DNA of 64,000 nt from Ephydatia muelleri (taxonomy: Eukaryota; Porifera; Demospongiae; Spongillida; Spongillidae), in the NCBI GenBank assembly GCA_013339895.1, contig JABACO010000027.1, positions 124,001 through 188,000 of the forward strand, in the 5' to 3' direction. The stretch's first letter is position 1. Each line of letters begins with the position of its first letter. The notes under the pieces were generated by a model. It was not told the origin of the DNA, ran no database searches, and saw nothing but the letters and a program-made list of their open reading frames with translations. The position numbers were made by a program, and so were the translations under genes. This document shows positions 56,148 to 64,000 of the stretch, in pieces.

Positions 56148-57205
56148 TTAATAATAATAATAATAATAATAATACTTTTTCTCAATGCATTGTACAGATA
56201 ATGCACTGAAGAGGCAAGTAATGGCATGTGTAAATGCACTTATATACTTCCTATTTAAATGGATACAGTTTACAAAAGAGAGATAGATCTACAGTTTTGA
56301 GGCGACACATGAAGGTGATGATATTCTTTGCAGATACAACATGTTGTGGTAAAGAATTCCAAATAGGAATAACCCGAGATGAAAAAAAGTATAGCCGAAA
56401 ATCATGACGAGGTATGGTGACCGACTGGAGCCTGTATGAATTCCCACGAGTGGAATGAACGTTTGAAATGACTGTAAACATCTCAGCTGCATCAATATCC
56501 AAAAGCTTATTCACAATTTTGTAACACATTGTAAGGTCAAAATAGATACGACGATATTCTAATGATGACAAATTAAGATTTGCTAACCTGGATGCATAAT
56601 CCATGCGAGGAATTAAGCCTTGCACGTTTATAAATTTCTCGTGTGAAGTAACGCTGTACTCCTTCTATATGTTCAATATCTTTAAACAGCCAAGGATTCC
56701 AGACTGGAGTGTTGAATTCTAAAAGTGGCCTAACGTAGGTTTTAAATACACGTAATAGAATGCTGACATCACTAGTATGGAAACCTTTTAGAAGTAGAGA
56801 ACATCTAGAATACGCTTTGGCCGTAATGGATGAGCAATGAATTCCAGGTTTAAAATCTGATGAAACATAAACACCAAGATCACGAATATAAGATACTTGC
56901 TCTAAGGTTATCCCACATAATGAGTATGATGTATCAGATATTTGCTTTCCAAAGGAGATGACATTGCATTTTTGAAAGGCAATGCTAAGTTGCCAATTAC
57001 ATGCCCAATCACAAAATGCAGATAATGAATTTACAAATGGAGATGTATCCCCAGTAGAATGATGAAAATAAATTTTAGTATCATCAGCGAAGATTTTAGC
57101 TTTAACAGGTGATGACAAACAATCTGGAAGGTCGTTAATATATATGAGAAAAAGAAGTGGACCTAAGACAGAACCCTGAGGAACGCCACTAATGACAGGT
57201 AGTGG
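56148..57205 (-). mobile_element. 5'-truncated LINE (CR1/Jockey-type RT)
   Basis: On the minus strand, 57180 to 56573 encodes the RT palm: GVPQGSVLGPLLF, INDLP, KAKIFADDTKIYFHHS (the FADD motif), then SIAFQKCNVISFG and YIRDLGVYVSSDFKP, followed by the thumb (YVRPLLEFNTPVWNP). A second frame (56625-56251) gives the C-terminal domain (SLEYRRIYFDLTMCYKIVNK, FSSRVIPIWNSLP). The 3' end is an (ATT)n microsatellite at 56148-56172, typical of such LINEs. The 5' part, including endonuclease, is missing. One frameshift near 56600 separates the two frames. Confidence 0.9.
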
Positions 57206-58053
57206 GGTCTGACAAAAGTATTGTCAGAAGCAAGGAATACAAAAAGACCTGTCTCACTTGAAAAATTAATCTACGTGCTAAAAGTGAGGCTGCTATTGTT
57301 GTAACTGTCATAGTGTCATGTTGAATGGCTGCACAGTAAGTGACTTTCCTCCATATTTCTCTTGCTCAGAGTAGTATACGAAGCAGCAGGGCACAAAAGA
57401 CCAAACATCCACCATTAAACACATGGAAATATCATCGAGCAGTCTAGTGCCCTTTTTGTGCACATCACGTTGCGCAGCTGAATAATACATAGTGTTAATA
57501 ATTGAACTATTTACATATGTCGTGTCCTCCATTATAAGCCAGTGGTGTGTCCCCACCAGCTATATGACCCACTCACCTGGTGGGTCATATAGCTGGTGGG
57601 GACATAGTATATGTGATCATTGCCCTCATGGTCCTCTGGCTTACTTTGTGATGTTTGTGCAAATCATAGAGAAGGTTATATAGCGGAACAGGGGGGCAGA
57701 TACCCACCCCCACCCCCACCAGCTATATGACCCACCCACCTAGCTAGGTCCGCCTTTGTTTATGTGGTAATTAATTAGAATACACTTTCTTCTGTCCCTT
57801 CCCCCATCCCAATGCCATTTTTAAATGGCTCTGCGCAGTGGAATAATTGGACTATTTACATACCATGTCCTCCATTAAGCTGTTCTAAGCCAGTGGTGTG
57901 TCCCCACCAGCTTTATGACCCACCCATCTGGCTGGGCCCACCTTTGTTTATGCAGTGATTAATTAGAATACACTTAGTTCCAGATGCCCAATGCCCTTTT
58001 AGAATGGCTCTGTGCATAGATATTAATAGATATCTGCAGGTTATTGTACTAAT
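57206..58053. other. Repeat-unit filler between LINE and the next lead
   Basis: Unit sequence GACAAAAGTATTGTCAGAAG onward, the CCACCAGCTATATGACCCAC palindrome, and a partly repeated CCATGTCCTCCATTA segment at ~57860-57910. No coding content. Confidence 0.65.
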
Positions 58054-58262
58054 TTGCATTACATAACTGCATTGCAAGGCCGAATATTTAGAGCAGGTAA
58101 ATTAGTTAGTGATTTTAAGCCACTGCAAATGCTAATGCTTGACCTATGGGAGCACTCCCCCATACCCCCTAGCTGGATGGGAGGGGCACCTACTCCCTCA
58201 CCCAACCCATGCAGTCCCCTTCATAACAGCTGCCTATTACCACTCCACTTGTATCTTTACAG

Positions 58263-58361
58263 AATGGATGGACTCCACTGATGGAGGCATCATATAGTGG
58301 GCATGTCACATGTGTGCAGCTGCTGGTGGATAGGGGTGCACAGATCAACCATCAGAACGAG
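58263..58361 (+). CDS. Ankyrin-repeat exon (gene 2)
   Basis: A 99-bp phase 0-0 exon between TATCTTTACAG and GTGAGTGTAA. It starts NGWTPLMEASYSGHVTCVQL and ends QINHQNE, so the last residues differ from the HQDK of the other copies. It follows the capping exon 53633-53735 with matching phase. Confidence 0.85.
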
Positions 58362-58999
58362 GTGAGTGTAATTTGAGATCAAACCAATGTCTGTTGCTGA
58401 CACATCCCTGATGTGGAGAGGGCATGTTGTATGTGATCATTAATTGCCCTCATAGCCCTCTGTAACTAGCAGAGGGGAGGGCTGGATATACATGTAGGAG
58501 AGCACATCTAAGCAAGCCAGGACATGGGTGCTGTTTTACATACCGGAGAGAGGGGTGGGGCACAAGGCGGAGCATGAGGGCAGATGCCCCCCCACCAGCT
58601 ATACATGTACATGTATGACCCACCCACCTGGCTGGGCCCACCTTTGTTTATGCGGTGATTAATTAGGATACACTTAGTTCTGACCCTCCCCCATCTCAAT
58701 GCCCTTTTAGAATGGCTCTGTGCATAGATATCAATAGATATCAGCAGGTTATTGTACTAATTTGCATTACATAACTGCATTGCAAGGCCGAATATTAAGT
58801 GCAGGTACATTTGTTGGCTTTTCCATGTTTAATGTTTACTCATACGTGTTGAAGTGGTGACTTGAGTGAAAAGGGCACTGTCTGTGGAGTCCGACAAGCT
58901 TGATGCAAACATATCTTTCTAAGAATACTAGTGCACACGGTCAACTCAATCACATACAACTATAATACGATACATATACTGATGAATGGAATATGTGAG

Positions 59000-60300
59000 T
59001 TCACAATCCTCCCCTTCATTCAGACACTGGTGTCTAAATAGTGTGTTGGCTTCTTGATCGTCCGTCCATACCTAGTGATAATTGTCCGTTGTCCAAATGG
59101 TTCCTGTGGTGATGGGGGGCCAATGGTGATGTGGAGTTCACCGAGGTTAGCTTCCCAGGCATGTCACCAGGTTCTGTGTCACTAGAGTCAGGTAATACCT
59201 CTGGGACTGGGTTATGACAGCTAGCATGGGTACCTCAGGTATTATGGGTAGCTCTGGTCAGCAGAGTCACCTTGCCTGTCCAACCTCCACTCTGGTCAAC
59301 TGCCATGCTACCTGGTTCATCCTCTATTCCATTTCCAACACCTGTAGTAGTCATCTGGTCTGCATGTCTCTTCCACACTCCACCCCCATCTATTTCCACC
59401 TTGCATGACTTGCTGCCCAATTGTGGCTGGTTGCCACCGAGAATGACCAGACCTGTAATCCCTAACCATAACTCCGTTTCCATAATCACAATTGCGTTCA
59501 ACAGCTGCACACCTCGACAGCTCCTGTCGAGTGACATTTTAGAACACTGATTCCCTCAAGTCTGGCTTCAAGAGACTGAGTCTGCATCTCCCCATTATCA
59601 ATGTAGCCGGTGTGGCTTCTGTGGTAGAATGTCTTGTGTTTCGGTAGTTCAATAAGAAGCTGGCCAGGCTGTGCTGCAGTGTGTCCATCTCTTTTTAATA
59701 CCCTTAATGCTTGTTTTAATGTTTGAATGAAGCGTTCCACTAGACCATTTGTAGCTGGATGATATGGACTAGTGAGGTGTATTACATGTATGTTATTCAA
59801 GGCCAGGAAATCGTTCGAATCCTGCTGAAGTGAACTGGGGCCCATTATCTGTTACCATTTGCAGCAGTATTCCCCACCAGGCAAAGATAGCATGCAGTTC
59901 ATCCACTGTCCTCTCTGTGGTGGTTTCATCCATTGCCACAACCTCTGACCACTTCGAATAGGCATTCACAATGACCCAAATAATTCCTCCTTCACGGACC
60001 ATCAGGAAATTCCCATGGGTGTAGAGGGGTTAATTTGGGGTCTCCATCATCTGGCACCCTCCACAGTGTTGGGCAGCACCCTCAATGTCCTTGTCAATGT
60101 GAGGACACCACACATGTGAACGTGCCAATGCTTTCATCTTATCCACACCCAAATGACCCCCATGGAATTCTTCCTGTACCTTCTGATGGTGCACTTTTGG
60201 AATGACCACCCTAGTTCCCCACATTAGACAACCTTGTCCTGTGGTTAGCTCATGGCATTTGTCAAAACACACCAGCAGGATGTCTTCCACAGTTTAGCCA
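59000..60300 (-). pseudogene. Ty3/gypsy pol fragment, copy 4
   Basis: Minus-strand 60290-60030 holds the H2C2 zinc-finger region (HGGHLGVDKMKALARSHVWC, then AQHCGGCQMMETPN), complete here only. 60002-59793 and 59845-59498 hold the integrase core (VTDNGPQF; YHPATNGLVERF), and 59537-59235 the region after it. Frames are interrupted, so it is inactive. Confidence 0.85.
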
Positions 60301-60400
60301 AGACAGAGTGTCCACATTAGTATGTTGGGTCATTCTACGGTATGTGACATCACATACATGTGTATGGTAGAATGACCCAATGTGCTACTCTGTCTAGGCT
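60296..60400. repeat. Palindrome, partner of 2332-2435
   Basis: CCAAGACAGAGTGTCCACAT faces GTGCTACTCTGTCTAGG across GTGACATCACATACATGTGT. The right arm has lost about 15 bp relative to the left-block copy, so it is less symmetric. Confidence 0.75.
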
Positions 60401-60765
60401 ACCCATTCCATATCAGCAAACAGATCATGAGGCCAATCATATCAGCTCACTCAAAGTTATGCATGACCCTCTCAAGTTTAGTTCCTTTTTCTACCAGTTA
60501 TTAACCAACTAAATGTATATTTATCGCCTGGAATGGAGCGCAAACACACATCGTTTGCTTAGTTTCAAGTTGGCAGCGCTTGTAAAAGACATGCCTTCTC
60601 CTGCAATAATTTATTCATTCGCATGGTTTACATGCACAACTATCTGGGTAGATAACAGAACACTAACGTCTGTTATACCCAGATACATGTAGCTGTGTAA
60701 ATCATGTGTTTGTTGGGGGAGAAGGCATGCATGCTCTTAACAAGCTCTGCCAACTTGAACTAAAC

Positions 60766-60904
60766 CTGAACTTGGTCTGGGTTGTAACGATCATAAGGGT
60801 TATTGCTACAGTACAGGATCAGCCTTTTGTTGCTGTCATAGTAGCCTCCATTATACAAGTGCTCAACAACAGTGACTATATCTTGACTAGGAGCTTGCCT
60901 ATTG
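60766..60904 (-). CDS. Captured gene fragment, downstream exon
   Basis: Minus-strand exon between CAAACCCCAACAG and GTTTAG, 139 bp. With the preceding exon (phase 2) it reads NRQAPSQDIVTVVEHLYNGG and YYDSNKRLILYCSNNPYDRY, a sequence with clear protein character. The donor and following intron coincide with the foldback arm. Family not recognised. Confidence 0.5.
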
Positions 60905-60985
60905 CTGTTGGGGTTTGCAAACGCACAGAGGTAAATGATTCATGCCTAATATTGAGACAATAAATGTATAGATGCCCACACTTAC

Positions 60986-61092
60986 CATTCTGCACTAGAG
61001 GCAGAGCAAGGATCATTGTTCTTCATACTCTCAACATGATGCACAAAATAATCACAGATCTGCATTGCCTCAGCAGGATCAAAGAAGTCACA
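60986..61092 (-). CDS. Captured gene fragment, upstream exon
   Basis: Minus-strand exon between CTCATTGCATAG and GTAAGTGTGG, 107 bp, exit phase 2. It reads CDFFDPAEAMQICDYFVHHV and ESMKNNDPCSASSAE. Its phase joins exactly with 60904-60766. No start or stop codon is nearby, so both exons are a piece of a larger gene. Confidence 0.5.
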
Positions 61093-62497
61093 CTATGCAA
61101 TGAGAAGCACTAAATAGTTAAGCATACATTAGTGCGTATTGTGTACTGACCCCAACTCATCAGCAATTGTGCATACGCTCTATTCCAGTTAATATCTCTG
61201 GAAATACCAGAGATCCATACTCAATTACTGCCAATCGCGTTGAATAAGGACCGACGCTACTTTTCGTGTGCTTTGGGAGGAGTACCGTATCCCATCCAGT
61301 CAGCTGCTCTAACCGCCCCCACTGAGGTCTGGGGAGGAGTCCCAGAAGCATTTCTAACGTAGCTAAAGTATTGTCAGAAGCAAGGAATACAAAAAGACTG
61401 TCTCACTTGACAAATTAATCTATGTGCTAAAAGTGAGGCTGCTATTGTTGTAGCTGTCATAGTGTCATGTTGAATGGCTACATAGTAAATGAATTTCCTC
61501 CATGTTTCTCTTGCTCAGAGTAGCATACGAAGCAGCAGGGCATAAAAGACCAAACATACACCATTAAGACATATGGAAAAGTCATCGAGTAGTCTAGTGC
61601 CCTTTTTGTGCACATCACGTTGCGCAGCAGAATAATTGGACTATTTACATATCGTGTCCTCCATTATAAGCCAGTGGTGTGTCCCCACCAGCTATATGAC
61701 CCACCTACTTGGTGGGTCAAATAGCTGGTGGGGACATAGTATATGCGATCATTGTCCTCATGGTCCTCTGGCTTACTTTGTGATGTTTGTGCAAATCATA
61801 GAGAAGGTTATATAGCGGAACTGGGGGGCAGATACCCACCCCCCACCCCCACCAGCTATATGACCCACCCACATAGCTAGGTCCACCTTTGTTTATGTGG
61901 TAATTAATTAGAATACACAAAGCACCGACAAATCAATCAATACCACATTTAGTTGATGACTATTTAACTTTTGCACAGACCCTGTTGGTAATAACCACTA
62001 ACAATGTCGTGCTATACACGGCCAGGGCTGCGTATGCAAAATGTGCAACTTCCGCATAAAAATGGTTAACATACTGGAGAGGAGAGGGGTGTGGCTTGGG
62101 GTGGAGCATGGGGGCAGAAGCCCTCCCTTCCCCTCCCCACCAGGTATATGGCCCACTCACCTGGCTGGGCCCACCTTTGTTTATGCTACATGTATGTGAT
62201 GATAAATTAGAATACACTTAGTTCCTTTCCCTTTTAGAATGGCTCTGTGCATAGATATCAATAGATATCAGCAGGTGATTGTACTAATTTGCATTACATA
62301 ACTGCATTGCAAGGCCGAATATTTAGTGCAGGTAAATTAGTTGGTGATTTTAAGCCACTGCAAATGCTAATGCTTGACTGATGGGAGCACTCCCCCATAC
62401 CCCCTAGCTGGATGGGAGGGGCACCTACTCCCTCACCCAACCCATGCAGTCCCCTTCATAACAGCTGCCTATTACCACTCCACTTCTATCTTTACAG

Positions 62498-62596
62498 GGT
62501 GGATGGACTCCACTGATGTGGGCATCATCAGGTGGGCATGTCACATGTGTGCAGCTGCTGGTGGATAGGGGTGCACAGATCAACCATCAGGACAAG
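62498..62596 (+). CDS. Ankyrin-repeat exon (gene 2)
   Basis: A 99-bp phase 0-0 exon between CTATCTTTACAG and GTGAGTGTAA. It begins GGWTPLMWASSGGHVTCVQL and ends QINHQDK. Further exons of gene 2 (possibly ROC, COR and Death by analogy with gene 1) lie beyond the right edge. Confidence 0.85.
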
Positions 62597-63239
62597 GTGA
62601 GTGTAATTTGAGATCAGACCAATGTCTGTTGCTGACACATCCCTGATGTGGAGAGGGCATAGTGTATGTGATCATTGCCCTCATGGCCCTCTGTAACTAG
62701 CATAGGGGAGGGCTGGATATACATGTAGGAGAGCCCATCTAAGCAAGCCATGGCATGGGTGCTGTTTTACATACCGGAGAGGGGGGTGGGGCACAAAGTG
62801 GAGCATGAGGGCAGATGCCCCCCACCAGCTATACATGTATGACCCACCCACCTGGCTGGGCCCATCTTTGTTTATGCGGTGATTAATTAGAATACACTTA
62901 GTTCTTCACCTTCCCCCTCCCCCCTCCAATGCCCTTTTAGAATGGCTCTGTGCTTAGATATAAGAAGGTAATTGTACTAATTTGCATTACATACTGTAAC
63001 TGCATTGCATGGCTGTATATTACATGTAAGTGCAGGTACATGTACATTTGTTGGCTTTTCCATGTTTAACGTTTACTCATACGTGTTTAAGTGGTGACTT
63101 GAGTGAAAAGGGCACTGTCTGTGGTGTCCGACAGGCTTGATGTAAACATATCTTTCTAAGAATACTAGTGCACATGGTATACAGTGAATCAACTCAATCA
63201 CATACAACTACAATACGATACATATACTGATAAATGGAA

Positions 63240-64000
63240 TATGTGAGTTCAAAATCCTCCCCTTCATTCAGACACAGGTGTCTAAATAGTGTGTTGGCTT
63301 CTTGATCGTCCGTCCATACCTGTTGATAATTGTCCGTTGTCCAAATGGTTTCTGCGTTGATGGGGGGGGGGGGGGGGGGGCAATGGTGATGTGGAGTTCA
63401 CCGAGGTTAGCTTCCCAGGCATGTCACCAGGTTCTGTGTCACTAGAGTCAGGTAATACCTCTGGGACTGGGTTATGACAGCTGGCATGGGTACCTCAGGT
63501 ATTATGGGTAGCTCTGGTCAGCAGAGTCATCTTGCCTGTCCAACCTCCACTCTGGTTCAACTGCCATGCTACCTGGTTCATCTTCTATTCCATTTCCAAC
63601 ACCTGTAGTAGTCATCTGGTCTGCATGTCTCTTCCACACTCTGCCCCCATCTATTTCCACCTTGCATGACTTGCTGCCCAATTGTGGCTGGTTGCCACCG
63701 AGAATGACCAGACCTGTAGTCTCTAACCATAACTCCGTTTCCAACATCACAAATGCGTTCAACAGCTGCAGACCTCGACAGCTCCTATCTGACATTTTAG
63801 AACACTGATTCCCTCAAGTCTGGCTTCAAGAGACTGAGTCTGCATTGTAGATCCCTCCCCATCATCAATGTTGCCGTGTGGCTTCTGTGGTAGAATGTCT
63901 TTCGTTTCGGTAGTTCAATAAGAAGCTGGCCAGGCTGTGCTGCAGTGCTTGTTTTAAAGTTTGAATGAAGCATTCCACTAGACCATTTGTGGCTGGATGA
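63240..64000 (-). pseudogene. Ty3/gypsy pol fragment, copy 5 (partial)
   Basis: The minus strand shows the same post-integrase frame (63795-63502, ETELWLETTGLVILGG) and the beginning of the integrase block with CTTTTAATTATTGAACTACC-type sequence near 63905. It continues beyond the window. It is decayed like the other copies. Confidence 0.75.

Larger units (their letters stand above)
54028..58053. repeat. Repeat unit, copy 3 (starts at LTR edge; carries LINE)
   Basis: Homologous to the units at 100 and 3971 but beginning exactly at the TGGTGAC edge of the putative gypsy LTR, with no ankyrin exon lead on its left. It contains the gypsy fragment (54180-55760), the CCATCCAGCCAGCTAGGGGA stretch, an inserted LINE (56148-57205), and the palindrome at ~57553-57602. 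Confidence 0.8.
60530..61215. repeat. Foldback copy carrying a ~400-bp insert
   Basis: Related to the foldback at 2774-3034: GGAATGGAGCGCAAACACAC, TTTCAAGTTGGCAGCGCTTG on the left; AACAAGCTCTGCCAACTTGA and CAGTTAATATCTCTGG on the right. Between the last two blocks are about 400 bp not present in the left-block copy; they contain the two minus-strand exons described below. Confidence 0.75.
58054..62290. repeat. Ankyrin-exon repeat unit, copy 4
   Basis: A complete unit: lead, ankyrin exon, LTR edge at about 58855, gypsy fragment, palindrome, foldback with insert, GTCAGAAGCAAGG stretch, palindrome, lead of the next unit. Exon-to-exon spacing to the next unit is 4235 bp. Confidence 0.85.
62291..64000. 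repeat. Ankyrin-exon repeat unit, copy 5 (cut by window end)
   Basis: The lead starts at 62291, ankyrin exon 62498-62596, LTR edge at about 63092, a (G)19 tract at 63362, gypsy fragment on minus to the window end. Confidence 0.85.

Noticed and set aside
1..64000. tRNA or rRNA genes
   Set aside because: No cloverleaf with A and B boxes or conserved rRNA segments were noticed by eye; a tRNAscan run would settle it.

Overview
The window is animal genomic DNA, most likely from a sponge (demosponge). This rests on short GT-AG introns, an ankyrin-ROC-COR-Death gene of a kind common in sponges and other early animals, frequent ACATGTACATGT runs, and very dense mobile elements (Ngaro, Ginger, pogo/Tigger, hAT, Ty3/gypsy, CR1/Jockey-type LINE). 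The taxon is inferred, not proven.

Host genes. Gene 1 (+ strand, start off the left edge) has single-repeat ankyrin exons at 309-407 and 4171-4269, an ankyrin plus ROC P-loop exon at 11333-11584, then after a 17.7-kb intron the rest of ROC and COR (29298-30894), two linker exons, and a Death-domain exon ending at 31776. Gene 2 (+ strand, running off the right edge) is a paralogue: start codon at 53458, capping ankyrin exon 53633-53735, and ankyrin exons 58263-58361 and 62498-62596. Both genes lie in ~4-kb repeat units (100-7290 and 54028-64000), each pairing one 99-bp phase-0 ankyrin exon with a decayed Ty3/gypsy fragment on the other strand. A coiled-coil gene on the minus strand ends near 32664 and has exons up to 38349, one of them duplicated.

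Mobile elements. A Ngaro-type tyrosine-recombinase retrotransposon (16697-28669) sits in the large intron of gene 1. It keeps the A1-ORFs-B1-A2-B2 split direct repeats. Three DNA elements interrupt it, and one of those (19637-24729) itself contains a hAT-like element. At three of these four insertions the target-site duplications are exact, and reading the Ngaro gag across two of them restores an open frame. A pogo/Tigger element (39309-41784, perfect 60-bp inverted repeats, TA target) splits the second copy of a ~2.2-kb duplication whose first copy keeps the empty site. A Ginger-type element (49668-53425), with integrase, Ulp1-like protease and PHD-like finger, ends 32 bp upstream of the predicted gene 2 start codon. 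A 5'-truncated LINE (56148-57205) is dated by an empty site in the paralogous unit.

Other structure includes large foldbacks (13909-14201, 48428-49195), a ~630-bp polypurine tract (33012-33640), a 45-bp coding minisatellite (15404-15790), and long non-coding intronic or intergenic stretches. No tRNA, rRNA or CRISPR array was recognised.
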